Of a stretch of 64,000 bases of DNA, positions 9,805 through 18,516 are shown in pieces. Position numbers and translations under genes: made by a program. The notes under the pieces are model-generated. The model saw only the letters and a program-made list of their open reading frames with translations, had not been told where the DNA came from and did not search any database. The DNA comes from Chroococcidiopsis sp. TS-821 (GTDB taxonomy: Bacteria > Cyanobacteriota > Cyanobacteriia > Cyanobacteriales > Chroococcidiopsidaceae): NCBI RefSeq assembly GCF_002939305.1, contig NZ_MVDI01000001.1, positions 1,302,001 through 1,366,000 on the forward strand, read 5' to 3'. How positions within the stretch are numbered: position 1 is the first letter of the stretch; every line of letters begins with the position of its first letter.

Positions 9805-9975
9805 ATGAATATTATTTTTTTAGTTTATCTGATCGCTGCTTATCTTTTTTCAGGATTTATTTGCTGGCTAGCGTTTCTCAAAAATTGCAATCGGCGCTTT
9901 CCACCTCCGCGTTGGCAATGTCCTTTGATAATCACTTTTTGGCCAATTTGGATTTTAGTAGAAATTAAAAGCTAA
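9805..9975 (+). CDS. small single-pass membrane protein, 56 residues
   Basis: An ATG at 9805 opens a 56-codon frame ending TAA at 9973-9975. The protein begins MNIIFLVYLIAAYLFSGF, a membrane helix. It continues through basic CNRRFPPPRWQCP and a second hydrophobic run (LIITFWPIWILVEIKS). The composition and the PPPRWQCP loop with two Cys look like a genuine small membrane protein of cyanobacterial type, not random frame. No strong ribosome site is visible. It overlaps a different-frame 81-codon ORF (9723-9968) that I judge spurious. It converges with mutM. Function unknown. Confidence 0.65.
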   Translation: MNIIFLVYLIAAYLFSGFICWLAFLKNCNRRFPPPRWQCPLIITFWPIWILVEIKS

Positions 9976-10009
9976 ACCGAATTAAACGTAATAAACTCTC
10001 CGAAAAGCT

Positions 10010-10858
10010 TTATTGCTGACAGTTAGGACAAAAGTGAGAAGATCGCCCTGCGAGTCGAATTCGTTGAATCGGTGTCTGGCAAAGGCGGCAAGGTTGACCA
10101 GTACGATTATAAACCCAAGCAAGACCGCTATATTTACCATTAACACCTTGTACATTTAGAAACGTACTAAAAGTTGTGCCGCCGGCGGCGATACTAGTTT
10201 CGAGAACTTGAATAATACTACAACGCAGCTTTTCTATCTGCGCTAAGCGCAACTCGCTACAAAGAGTTGTTGGTCGTAGCTGACAGAGAAACAACGCTTC
10301 ATCTGCATAAATATTACCTAATCCGGCAACTATCGCTTGCTCTAGTAGTGCTGTTTTAATTGCCCGTTGGCGATTTTTGAATTTTTGAGTTAAGTAATCA
10401 ACTGAAAAGGCTGGAGAGAAAGGATCTAATCCTAATTTGGCTAAACCTGTGATGACGCTTTCTACAGGAACTGCTGGCGGTACCCACCACATCTGACCAA
10501 ACGTGCGTTGATCGACAAAGCGTAACTCTAACCCGTTATCAAAAAACAGCCTAACGCGCGTATGCTTATGTAATTCTTCCTCCTGGTTTAACCACAATAG
10601 CTGACCTGTCATCCGCAAATGGACGCCCAACCAACCAGATGGTACTTGAGAAGACTGTTGCGTTTCGGCTAACAAGTATTTACCATAGCGATGCCACCGC
10701 GCGATCGCGCATCCTTGAATTCCTGTTAAGAATTCTGCAATAGAAAGTGGGTGGGCGATCGTGCGTTCTAGTAACACATCTCCACCCCTAATTGGCTGAC
10801 TCAGAGTGACTTGATTCAGTCCTCGTCGTACAGTCTCTACTTCAGGTAGTTCCGGCAC
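10010..10858 (-). CDS. mutM: formamidopyrimidine-DNA glycosylase (Fpg)
   Basis: This 282-residue enzyme of base excision repair removes 8-oxoguanine and formamidopyrimidines and nicks the DNA. The N-terminal PELPEVETVRRGL supplies the catalytic Pro2 and Glu3. The helix-two-turn-helix region is around GLGNIYADEALF. The C-terminal zinc finger is complete (CRLC, then FCPNC). The start codon is GTG at 10856-10858, only 3 bases after the psaE stop, so it is very probably translated from the psaE transcript. Placing an oxidative-damage repair gene behind a photosystem I subunit makes functional sense, but that link is inference. Confidence 0.95.
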   Translation of the reverse strand: MPELPEVETVRRGLNQVTLSQPIRGGDVLLERTIAHPLSIAEFLTGIQGCAIARWHRYGKYLLAETQQSSQVPSGWLGVHLRMTGQLLWLNQEEELHKHTRVRLFFDNGLELRFVDQRTFGQMWWVPPAVPVESVITGLAKLGLDPFSPAFSVDYLTQKFKNRQRAIKTALLEQAIVAGLGNIYADEALFLCQLRPTTLCSELRLAQIEKLRCSIIQVLETSIAAGGTTFSTFLNVQGVNGKYSGLAWVYNRTGQPCRLCQTPIQRIRLAGRSSHFCPNCQQ

Positions 10859-10861
10859 AAT

Positions 10862-11242
10862 CTAACGCGATTCGGTTCCTTGGTTAGCATCACCAACTAC
10901 TGTTGAGCTACCTTCACCTGACTCGGGCGCAGCAGTCGTCTTAGCTTCAGGCTTCAGCGGTGTTCCCTGACCTGTGGTGCGGGTACGTTCGTCGATAGTC
11001 GTTTGTTTGCCACCGGTCGCAGCAGGAGTTGCTTTTTTCGCTTTTGCCGTTGGCTTTTCAATCTCTACGAGTTCTGTTTCTGCAAAGTTATTTGTATTTA
11101 CGCCCGCATAGTTAACTTTATCAAAGCGGACAATCACGGGATAGCGAATGCCACTTTTGTCAACCGAGGCAACAACTCCTACATCTTGAAACCAGTAGGA
11201 CTCTTTACGGAGGATGCGCACTTTTGAACCACGTTCAACCAT
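10862..11242 (-). CDS. psaE: photosystem I reaction centre subunit IV with long C-terminal extension
   Basis: Residues 1-63 are a canonical Psa[19 protein letters not shown], then [19 protein letters not shown] and [12 protein letters not shown]. PsaE is a stromal-side SH3-like subunit that helps dock ferredoxin and supports cyclic flow. The usual cyanobacterial protein ends at about 65-75 residues. Here 63 further residues follow, rich in Thr, Ala, Lys, Glu, Gly and Pro, with no predicted fold ([17 protein letters not shown] and so on to GTESR). The frame is continuous to a TAG, with no sign of frameshift. mutM follows 3 bases later. Confidence 0.95.
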   Translation of the reverse strand: MVERGSKVRILRKESYWFQDVGVVASVDKSGIRYPVIVRFDKVNYAGVNTNNFAETELVEIEKPTAKAKKATPAATGGKQTTIDERTRTTGQGTPLKPEAKTTAAPESGEGSSTVVGDANQGTESR

Positions 11243-11431
11243 TTGTACTTTTCCTTTTAGTTATCGATTGCCACAGAGATACGGCTAATAGATTTCACTC
11301 TACAACCTGATGCAAGCAATAAAGTCGAGTATTAAGTTATTTATCTGACTTAGGCTACTAACTACTTTTCAGCGTACTACTCAGCGGCAACTTACTCTAC
11401 TATCGAGGCTTTAAGTTTTATTAATTTACTA

Positions 11432-12052
11432 TCAATCGATTGACGCTCGCTCTATCCAGCTGACTTCCACAAAATAAGCGGCTTTTCCCCACGCATCCTG
11501 AGTCAGTTTGACATTCTCTATTGCTAAGTTAAACGGAATCGCGGTAGTCAGATAACGTTGAGCTAACGTACCAACATCAGGTGCAAACTGAGTAGCCATC
11601 GTTGCTGCTAAACCTAACCCTAACAGCTGCTCAACTGGTCCGCGCGGTAATAGTAAATGAAAGCCTACCGCAAGTCCTGCTGCGAGTAAAATCCCGGCTG
11701 AGACATTTGTACCGCAGCGAGGATGTACCGCTAAACTCCATTCTCCACTTGTCAGTCGCTGTAATGCGATACTCACTGCATTACGTAAAGTAGCTTGATT
11801 CAAATGACCGTAAAGGTAGAATCCTTGTTCAGTCGAGAAACCTGCCAACAATTGATTTTCAGGAGATTGATAACCACTTTGTTCGCTAAGAACCCATACT
11901 GTAGCGTGTTCCAGCGCGTGAACCTGTCGCAGCATTAAAATATCTTTTATTCCAGGGATAAAAGCAAGCTGTTTAATAAGTTCCGTATCCTGGGCTTGTG
12001 TCGGTTGAGTCAGACTCTCGACATCAAAAAAATCTAAAATATGCGTATTCAT
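11432..12052 (-). CDS. DUF6391-type membrane protein
   Basis: This 206-residue protein contains RQVHALEHATVWVLSE at about residue 43 and later HPRCGTNVSAGILLAAG. A hydrophobic segment follows (AAGLAVGFHLLL). The block resembles the cyanobacterial family I know as DUF6391; the name is from memory. The conserved HALEHAT and HPRCGT elements, with His and Cys, could bind a metal, but no activity is known. It lies between psaE and the PedR-like gene, all on the minus strand, with gaps of 175-190 bases that argue for separate promoters. Confidence 0.65.
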   Translation of the reverse strand: MNTHILDFFDVESLTQPTQAQDTELIKQLAFIPGIKDILMLRQVHALEHATVWVLSEQSGYQSPENQLLAGFSTEQGFYLYGHLNQATLRNAVSIALQRLTSGEWSLAVHPRCGTNVSAGILLAAGLAVGFHLLLPRGPVEQLLGLGLAATMATQFAPDVGTLAQRYLTTAIPFNLAIENVKLTQDAWGKAAYFVEVSWIERASID

Positions 12053-12227
12053 GGCAGCGTTTCTCCAGAAGCTGCTAGATGAGGAATGAGCGTCGCGTTT
12101 TATCTTGATGAGTGTGGATAATTACCGCACCAAGATATTTATCTTCAAATTTAATATAATTTGCCTTTAATATAGTTGAGATTTAGTGTCAATCGCCAGG
12201 AAGTTGTTTGCGCTCTGCATAAATATG

Positions 12228-12503
12228 CTACGAAACTGTACCATCGCTATGGTTAGGCAAAGTACAGCAATTCACATCATCCAAGCAAACTTTACCCCAT
12301 TGTAGTGCCCAACGAACTAATGCCACGCGATTTTCAGTCGCGGTTTTAGTCAGAATGTTGCTGATGTGATTATCGACAGTACGTTTACTAATATCTAATT
12401 TTTCTGCTATCTCTTGGTTTGTTAAGCCAGCAGCTACTAGTTCAATAATTTGTAATTCTCGATCGGACAGGGAAACAGGGGTTTGAGACTCGCCACCAGC
12501 CAT
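12228..12503 (-). CDS. pedR: LuxR-type HTH regulator, PedR-like
   Basis: This 91-residue protein is little more than a LuxR-family DNA-binding domain: LSDRELQIIELVAAGLTNQE at residues 12-31, then KLDISKRTVDNHISNIL. Its length matches the Synechocystis redox-responsive regulator PedR, which lacks a receiver domain and depends on a C-terminal Cys (Cys80) reduced via thioredoxin. Here Cys73, Cys79 and Cys80 lie in KVCLDDVNCC, so a Cys is present at position 80. I infer a regulator of genes responding to photosynthetic electron flow. The symbol is by similarity only. Confidence 0.7.
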   Translation of the reverse strand: MAGGESQTPVSLSDRELQIIELVAAGLTNQEIAEKLDISKRTVDNHISNILTKTATENRVALVRWALQWGKVCLDDVNCCTLPNHSDGTVS

Positions 12504-13067
12504 ACTAGCAATTTATCCTTAGTAGATCTACTTACTCTCCTTTTTCAATTCTAAAGGATTCTTTTGCTGGTCGGCTTCTCTAGCCGTTGGATACAGTATG
12601 TTTCTTGCTCAAATTAAAGCTGGTTAAGTTTCGGCTGACTGGCGAAAAAGTTGGTCGGCTTTTTGAGAACGCCTCTAATTAAGAGAGGAGCTTTCAAGTA
12701 TAATTACTGTTTGTATTTGTTAATTTATATACTTTGACATGCTGACATTCCTTGACGAGCTTTGAAGTGTACTTTTATATTCAAAGTGGTGAAATGTGTT
12801 GATTCGCGTGCAGTTATAAATGATGAAATTTAAGGAGTAAACAACCGGAATACTTGTTTCTGCGTGTAAGGTCAACTGAATACTCAAAACTTTGCAATTT
12901 CTTTAAATACTTCTTCGTTAAATAACTTTCTTTTTGATTAAGTCAATTTTATGTGCTCGCTCAACTCGATACAACGTTTGTGATGTTTACTAAACTAACT
13001 ATAAGTTTGCTGTGTTTAAATTGAAATGGGTAAAAAATCCTCAGTAATTTTGGTTGATTAAGGTGTA
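12504..13067. other. intergenic region between divergent pedR-like and retropepsin genes
   Basis: In this 564-base gap I checked ATG frames on the plus strand and found only very short ones. A possible plus-strand promoter is TTGACG at 12752-12757, a 17-base spacer, then TTATAT at 12775-12780. It lies about 300 bases before the next gene, so it is a weak candidate. No RNA gene or repeat is recognised. Confidence 0.4.
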
Positions 13068-13079
13068 TTGTACGTCATT

Positions 13080-13967
13080 ATGCTTAAAATTTATCCAGCG
13101 CCAGCAGCAATTATTTTTATTTCAAGTACAGTTGCGATCGCTGGTGTTGGGTGTAGTAGCAAACCTGGTATTCATCAATTAAATAATACACCCTCAGTTA
13201 GTCATCAAAGCTCATCAAGTACAGCATCAGTCCAAAAATCTGCCGTTGCCACAAAGTTGCCATCTGCAATACCGAAAGAGCAGCCGAGTTTATTTGAATT
13301 AGCACTAGACAAAGCAACAGCGGCATATACGATTAGTCAATCAGCGCAGTCAGCCGACGATTGGCGCTTGGTCGTGAGTAAATGGCAAGAAGCACTGGCT
13401 TTAATGAAAGCAGTACCTGCAGATAGCGATCGCTCAACGATTGCGCAAAAAAAGATAACTGAGTATCAACAAAACATTAGGTATGCTCAGCAACAAGTTA
13501 ATCTTAGCTCAATGACAACGGCGCCAGCCAGCTTACCGTTGAACGCATTAGAACCGGAAAGGCTCGAAGTTTTGCCACCCGTTGAACAAAATCAAACAGT
13601 TATCCGCGTTCCAGTAAAACGCCGTGAAAGTGGCACGCCTGTTATTAATGTGACGTTTAACGGCACGCAACAGTTTGAAATGATTGTCGATACTGGGGCT
13701 AGCAACACGGTGGTTACGCAGGCGATCGCGACTGCGCTAGGAATTAAACCCACAACTACCGCAAAGGCAAATACTGCTAGTGATAGAGGTGTGGAATTTC
13801 TGATTGGCTATGTTGATACTATCGAGGTTGGAGGAATCGTCGTTAACAATTTACCTGTGGCGATCGCGCCGTCTGCGCAATTAGAAACCGGATTACTAGG
13901 ACATGACTTTTTTCACAATTACGATCTGACATTCAAGCGGGATGTTATCGAATTTCGCCCGCGCTAG
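13080..13967 (+). CDS. retropepsin-like aspartic protease, probable lipoprotein
   Basis: From the ATG at 13080 the protein has 295 residues; an upstream TTG at 13068 would add four. The N-terminus is hydrophobic and ends in a lipobox-like AGVGCSS, suggesting a lipid-anchored exported protein. A helical, TPR-like stretch follows (DDWRLVVSKWQEALALMK). The C-terminal 120 residues form one clan AA protease lobe with active-site DTGASNTVV and a later GLLGHDFF. Single-lobe enzymes of this type work as dimers. A close paralogue lies 118 bases downstream on the same strand. Substrate unknown. Confidence 0.82.
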   Translation: MLKIYPAPAAIIFISSTVAIAGVGCSSKPGIHQLNNTPSVSHQSSSSTASVQKSAVATKLPSAIPKEQPSLFELALDKATAAYTISQSAQSADDWRLVVSKWQEALALMKAVPADSDRSTIAQKKITEYQQNIRYAQQQVNLSSMTTAPASLPLNALEPERLEVLPPVEQNQTVIRVPVKRRESGTPVINVTFNGTQQFEMIVDTGASNTVVTQAIATALGIKPTTTAKANTASDRGVEFLIGYVDTIEVGGIVVNNLPVAIAPSAQLETGLLGHDFFHNYDLTFKRDVIEFRPR

Positions 13968-14085
13968 ATATAGAGGAGAGTTCAAGAGTCAGGGGTCGGC
14001 GGTTAGGGAATATTTTATATTTCAAAGATTTGAGAGTCAAAAAAATAGACCTATTTTTGCTTATCAACAACCTAGTTAAAAAATA

Positions 14086-14622
14086 ATGCGGCGAACTATT
14101 TTACTTCTATTTAAAACTACATTAACTGTTGTAGGTATCAACTTTATTGCGCTGCCAGCAAACGCGCAAGAGGTTGAAAGTTGTTACATGATTAATTCTA
14201 CAGGTGCGGTAGTTAACTTGAGTCAACTTTGTAAAAATTATCAGCACTTGCCACCAACAACACGACAAGTATTTACTGCCAAAATTAAACGCCGCTATGG
14301 TGGAACACCAGTAATCGATGTCACATTTAATAATAAGCAAAAATTTGAGATGATTTTGGATACAGGAGCAACACAAACGACAATTACGGAGGCTATGGCA
14401 AATCACCTTGGATTAGTTCCTGTAGGCAGCCAAATTGTTCAAGTTGCCAGTGGTGAAGCTGTTAGCTTGCCGATAGGACGCATAGAATCAATCGAAGTTG
14501 GCGGTGCCATCCTCCGCGATACTCAAGTCTTAGTTGCCCCTTTGCCACTATTAGGGCAAAACTTTTTTAGCCGTTACGACTTAACAATTAAGCAAGACAT
14601 TGTAGAATTTCATACCCGCTGA
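14086..14622 (+). CDS. retropepsin-like aspartic protease, secreted paralogue
   Basis: This 178-residue protein has a signal peptide (residues 1-28, ending PANAQ). A short Cys-pair motif follows ([17 protein letters not shown]), then one retropepsin lobe with DTGATQTTI near residue 91 and [12 protein letters not shown] at the end. The protease lobe is plainly related to the preceding gene: both carry KRR-x-x-GTPVI-[ND]-VTFN before the active site. It lacks the TPR-like region. Its last bases overlap the 3' end of trpD on the other strand by 13 bases. The pair looks like a tandem duplication with different targeting modules. Confidence 0.82.
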   Translation: MRRTILLLFKTTLTVVGINFIALPANAQEVESCYMINSTGAVVNLSQLCKNYQHLPPTTRQVFTAKIKRRYGGTPVIDVTFNNKQKFEMILDTGATQTTITEAMANHLGLVPVGSQIVQVASGEAVSLPIGRIESIEVGGAILRDTQVLVAPLPLLGQNFFSRYDLTIKQDIVEFHTR

Positions 14623-15689
14623 AGAAACTTGACTAATTGCTCAAGCTTTGCCCAAGCTGCACCACTATGCAGAATTTCTTTCGCGAGGGCGATACCTGCT
14701 GTATAATTTTCAGAAGCAACAAGTCCACCTACTTGTAAAGCAAGTGCTGCATTGAGTGCTACAACATCTTGTTGAGCTTGAGTACCTTTACCCTGCAAGA
14801 CTGCTTGGAGAATTGCGGCATTTTCTTGAACGTCACTGCCACGAATTGCTGCAATGGGAGCAGGCGTTAAACCTAACTGTTGGGGATCGAGCGTTGTTAA
14901 ATGAACTTCTCCTTGCACGAGTACGGCTAAATCTGTAACATCAGCCAAGCCTGCTTCATCGAGTTTTTCTCGTCCATGAAGGACGATCGCGCGTTGGGTA
15001 CCTAATTGACATAAAGCTTTGGCGACAGTTTCCAAGATTGCCCCATCAAATACCCCAATCACCTGTCCTGTGGGGCGCAAGGGGTTGATCAATGGTCCTA
15101 ACAAATTAAAAACTGTGCGTACCTTCAGCGTTTGCCGTAGCGGTGCGACAACTTTCATTGCTGGATGCCAACCCCGTGCAAACAAAAAAGTAATCCCAAC
15201 TTCTTCAAGTGCCGCTTGAACTTTGTGGGGGGGCGCATCGAGATTGACACCCACCGCTTCCAGAACATCGGCAGAACCAACACGACTCGAAGCCGAACGA
15301 TTGCCATGTTTTGCGACACGTACTCCCGCCGCAGCTGCCACAAAAGCAACAGCCGTCGAAATATTAAAAGTCGCAGCACCATCACCACCCGTACCGCAAG
15401 TATCAATTACTGGCTCGTGGTGCGTGATTGTAGATTGGCATTGCGATTGAGCCAACAAAACCTCAGCCATTCCCGCAAGTTCTTCTGCAGATACGCCTTT
15501 AGCTTGAATTGCAGCTAAAATTGCTCCTGACAAAACTGGTGGAATTGCTTCGTCGAGCCATGCTTGCATCAGTCGTGCGGCTTGTTCGCGCGATAGTGAG
15601 GCGCGGTCTAATAACTGTTGTAGTAGTTCGCTATCCCAACCTGGAGTAAACTCTGAGGTGGCATTTGCGATTGATGGTGAATAGGTCAT
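14610..15689 (-). CDS. trpD: anthranilate phosphoribosyltransferase
   Basis: This 359-residue enzyme joins anthranilate to PRPP, the second step of the tryptophan branch. The PRPP-binding DTCGTGGDG is near residue 97, followed by [18 protein letters not shown], both diagnostic. [11 protein letters not shown] lies further on. Length is normal for the family. It is not in a trp operon here: neighbours are a protease gene (convergent, 13-base overlap) and a membrane HTH protein. Scattered trp genes are common in cyanobacteria. No attenuator is evident in the 110-base leader. Confidence 0.96.
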   Translation of the reverse strand: MTYSPSIANATSEFTPGWDSELLQQLLDRASLSREQAARLMQAWLDEAIPPVLSGAILAAIQAKGVSAEELAGMAEVLLAQSQCQSTITHHEPVIDTCGTGGDGAATFNISTAVAFVAAAAGVRVAKHGNRSASSRVGSADVLEAVGVNLDAPPHKVQAALEEVGITFLFARGWHPAMKVVAPLRQTLKVRTVFNLLGPLINPLRPTGQVIGVFDGAILETVAKALCQLGTQRAIVLHGREKLDEAGLADVTDLAVLVQGEVHLTTLDPQQLGLTPAPIAAIRGSDVQENAAILQAVLQGKGTQAQQDVVALNAALALQVGGLVASENYTAGIALAKEILHSGAAWAKLEQLVKFLQRV

Positions 15690-15801
15690 AAATTCTCATC
15701 TCATAAATTCTGTCAAAACAGGTAGTTAGCTTTTAGCAAAACTCCACAACTAAAAGTCAGAGAGTTAAATTGCATACATGTTTTGTCTTTAGATTCCATG
15801 A

Positions 15802-16575
15802 CTACTGCTCAACTGCAACGATCGGAAAAAAACGCTTTTCTTCTGACGAGTACTCCCAAGCAATTCCCTCTGGATCGCGGCTGCGACTCCATTCAGCAAA
15901 ATCTGGATTTGAGCGATGTTTGTAAACTGTACTCGAATTTACATCTAATCGCTTAGCAAGTTCAGATTGCAGAAGTGATTCTGGTGCTACTCGAACGTGA
16001 GTGGGCGTAGCAAGACTCGCAGTCTCAGCTTCAACAACAGTTGTATGTTCTGCTGAAGTCGTTGCGACTTCGTTTTCCTCGGCTATTTGAACTTGGTTTT
16101 GTTCGTTTTCTTCTGACGCAGGCAAATCTTCTACCAGTGTCTTTTGCTCGGATTCTTCGGGTAAAGACAAAGGCGGTTCGCTGTCATCGAATATACTACC
16201 AAGAGTTTTTGCCGTGACAAAGAAATAGCCCCTACTACTGCCGTCTTCCGGTTCAAGTATCCGCGCGCCAAATTCTGCAGCTTTGTAATCGAGGTAGCGC
16301 TTTGCCTTTGCTGCTGAAAGATTAGCGCGCATTGCTAAATCTAGAATTGTAATTCGTCCTTGATTTTCTTGAATCAATTTGTGGAAAGTTGGATTTAGGG
16401 TTTTGCTCCACTTTTGCCATCGATAGCGTTGGAAAATATTCAAAAGTACAACAAAACCAGCAATTGCTAGGAGCAATCGCCAAGTGGAAAAGAGAAAAGT
16501 AATCGCTAGCGCGACTGGCAAGATGAGAATGAGAAAGCTATCAGCGCTGTCGGATGATTTTACTGTCATGCCCAT
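15802..16575 (-). CDS. membrane protein with two HTH-like segments
   Basis: This 257-residue protein has an N-terminal hydrophobic region (about 13-47, two membrane helices). A winged-helix-like segment follows (RITILDLAMRANLSAAKAKRYLD). A long acidic linker rich in Glu occupies about 130-205. The C-terminal segment LAKRLDVNSSTVYKHRSNPDF resembles a helix-turn-helix and is followed by EWSRSRDPEGIAWEY. I do not recognise a named family. It could be a membrane-tethered DNA- or RNA-associated protein, but that is inference. It follows the S1-domain gene at 83 bases, possibly cotranscribed. Confidence 0.65.
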   Translation of the reverse strand: MGMTVKSSDSADSFLILILPVALAITFLFSTWRLLLAIAGFVVLLNIFQRYRWQKWSKTLNPTFHKLIQENQGRITILDLAMRANLSAAKAKRYLDYKAAEFGARILEPEDGSSRGYFFVTAKTLGSIFDDSEPPLSLPEESEQKTLVEDLPASEENEQNQVQIAEENEVATTSAEHTTVVEAETASLATPTHVRVAPESLLQSELAKRLDVNSSTVYKHRSNPDFAEWSRSRDPEGIAWEYSSEEKRFFPIVAVEQ

Positions 16576-16658
16576 TTTTGCAAATTAGATTGCTGGCAAA
16601 CAATCTTATCTTGGCAAAGATTGGGCTCAATTTTACCGCTGACTTTATAAAAAACAAA

Positions 16659-17558
16659 CTATTCGAGCAATTTTTTTCGGGCGCGGTTTGCTCGTGCTTC
16701 TACACTTGCCATCACCTCGTCTCTTTTTTCTAGCATTTCGCCAGGATAGTTTTCTAAAACCCTTGTAGAAAGCGAAATTCGACTTTGGCTCTCATCAACA
16801 TCCACAACGATCGCCGAAATTTCTTGCCCCGTTTGGAAAAGTGAAGGCAAAGATGCGATGTAGTTTTGACTAATTTGCTTGATATGCAGCAAACCGTTAA
16901 GTCCATCCAACTCGACAAAAACACCAAATGGCTTAATCGCGCTAATTTTGCCGGTTACGAGTTGCCCAGGCTCAAACTGAGTTATTGCTTGCGATCGCGT
17001 TGCGAGGCGTTGCGACAGCACAAGTTTATTATTGTCGCGATTGACTTCTAGCAAACTCGCATTGAGGTTTTGCCCGACCAAATTTTCCAAATTCTCGCGT
17101 TCGAGTAAGTGCGATCGCGGAATAAATCCGCGCAAACCTTGGACGTCGACAGTGACGCCACCTTTATTGACTCCCTTGACGCGCACTTCCAAACTTTTGC
17201 CATCTTCTTGCATTTCGCTTAGCTGTTCCCACAGTTGTTTGATTTGCAGCTGACGGCGTGATAGTGTGACTTGCCCATCCGCATCTTGTTCGCGGATAAT
17301 CAAAAATTCTTGTTCCTCCTGCAACGGTAAAACTGTAGATAGATCGCTGACAGAGTGCAAACCAACTTCAGCTAAAGGAATGAAAGCTGCGGATTTTCCA
17401 CCAATGTCTACATAAGCACCATCGCTTTCGTATTGAAATACCTTCCCCCGCACGACTTGTCCTTTACTAAATTGAAAATCTTGTTGGTCTAAAGCTTTGG
17501 CAAAATCATCCATAGAAAAGGATGAAGCTGCAGAAGAAGGCTGAGATTGAGATGTCAT
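16659..17558 (-). CDS. S1 RNA-binding domain protein (ribosomal protein S1 homologue)
   Basis: This 299-residue protein has three S1 (OB-fold) repeats at about residues 33-102, 118-185 and 197-266. They begin GQVVRGKVFQYESDGAYVDIG, then VRVKGVNKGGVTVDVQG, then GQLVTGKISAIKPFGVFVEL. Three repeats and about 300 residues match the short cyanobacterial S1 proteins, of which cyanobacteria often have two copies. It probably binds mRNA at the ribosome or acts in RNA metabolism. Whether it is the main S1 or the second copy cannot be decided from this window, so no symbol is given. Confidence 0.88.
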   Translation of the reverse strand: MTSQSQPSSAASSFSMDDFAKALDQQDFQFSKGQVVRGKVFQYESDGAYVDIGGKSAAFIPLAEVGLHSVSDLSTVLPLQEEQEFLIIREQDADGQVTLSRRQLQIKQLWEQLSEMQEDGKSLEVRVKGVNKGGVTVDVQGLRGFIPRSHLLERENLENLVGQNLNASLLEVNRDNNKLVLSQRLATRSQAITQFEPGQLVTGKISAIKPFGVFVELDGLNGLLHIKQISQNYIASLPSLFQTGQEISAIVVDVDESQSRISLSTRVLENYPGEMLEKRDEVMASVEARANRARKKLLE

Positions 17559-17599
17559 GAGCTATCAAAACAAAATGAACTGAATGTAATATGCAAGTC

Positions 17600-17704
17600 G
17601 GTCATTGGTAAGTGGTAATTAGGATTTATGATGAGCTATCGGCTTGCGTTCAGCTAAGTTCTTTATGCTTCCCTCTTACCATTTACCCACTTACCTATTG
17701 ATTA
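17600..17704. repeat. heptamer-type dispersed repeat, inverted arms
   Basis: The left arm GGTCATTGGTAAGTGGTAA and the right arm TTACCATTTACCCACTTACC are inverted with respect to one another. They flank the gap between the S1 gene and the hydrolase gene. The same unit type (TTACCCA or its complement) recurs near 18517, 31531, 47877 and 57129. Confidence 0.7.
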
Positions 17705-17737
17705 ATTGTAATGTCCTCTCAATCTGAAGCAGGTGCT

Positions 17738-18487
17738 TTACGCTTCCTTTAGATGCTGCTGAAATAGTTGTTTGACGTGTTCCCACGCATCAGCCGCAGC
17801 TTCGGGGTTATAGCTCGCGCGGCGATCGCAGAAAAAACCATGATCTGCTTGGGCGTAGCGAAAGATCTTGTGCGAAACTTGATATTTCTTTAACTCTGCC
17901 TCTATTTGATCGACATCCTTCGCTGGAATACTCGCATCTTGCATCCCAAAGAAAGCATAAATTGTGCCGCTGATTTCTGGAGTGCGTGTAATTGTCGGAG
18001 AACCACCGCCAGGCGTTTGACTTGTGATTCCTGCTCCGTAAAAAGATGCCGTTGCTTGAATATCGCGGAGTGTCGCAGCTAAATAAGCTACGTGACCGCC
18101 GAAGCAAAAGCCAATACACCCAAAGCCGTCTTTTCTGACTTGTGGTAGGTCTTTGAGATAGTCTATGGTCGCTTGAATGTCACTCAACAGTTCGTCTGCT
18201 TTGGTTTGTTGTTTGTATTTTCTCCCTAGTTCTACGTCTTGTGGCGAGTAGCCAACTTCAAAATTCGGCGCAACACGGTGAAAAATGGCAGGGGCGATCG
18301 CAACATACCCTTCTCTGGCGATTCTTTCTGTCACGTCGCGAATGTGTTCGTTAACACCAAAAATTTCCTGAATGACGACAATACCTGGATAAGAACCTTC
18401 ATCGACAGGCATCGTCAGATAAGCTGGAACTTGAAGGTCGCCATTGGGAACTTTTACATGAGAAGAACGAATTTCTGCGCTAGTCAT
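17738..18487 (-). CDS. dienelactone hydrolase family protein
   Basis: From the ATG at 18485-18487 the protein has 249 residues (MTSAEIRSSHVKVPNG). Upstream in-frame ATGs exist to 18565, but that stretch is dispersed repeat sequence and its translation looks artificial, so I reject the longer start. The alpha/beta-hydrolase triad is visible: nucleophile Cys in GFCFGG, Asp in FGMQDASIP and His in QADHGFF. A Cys nucleophile is typical of dienelactone hydrolases. The real substrate in cyanobacteria is unknown. It is a single gene. Confidence 0.88.
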   Translation of the reverse strand: MTSAEIRSSHVKVPNGDLQVPAYLTMPVDEGSYPGIVVIQEIFGVNEHIRDVTERIAREGYVAIAPAIFHRVAPNFEVGYSPQDVELGRKYKQQTKADELLSDIQATIDYLKDLPQVRKDGFGCIGFCFGGHVAYLAATLRDIQATASFYGAGITSQTPGGGSPTITRTPEISGTIYAFFGMQDASIPAKDVDQIEAELKKYQVSHKIFRYAQADHGFFCDRRASYNPEAAADAWEHVKQLFQQHLKEA

Positions 18488-18516
18488 GACAAATGTGTTT
18501 GCTGTCATATGGAATT

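Noticed and set aside
9723-9968. 81-codon ORF on the plus strand
   Set aside because: Composition is poor and the overlapping frame at 9805-9975 gives a far more protein-like membrane peptide.
15165-15518. 117-codon ORF antisense to trpD
   Set aside because: trpD is unambiguous; this is a shadow frame.
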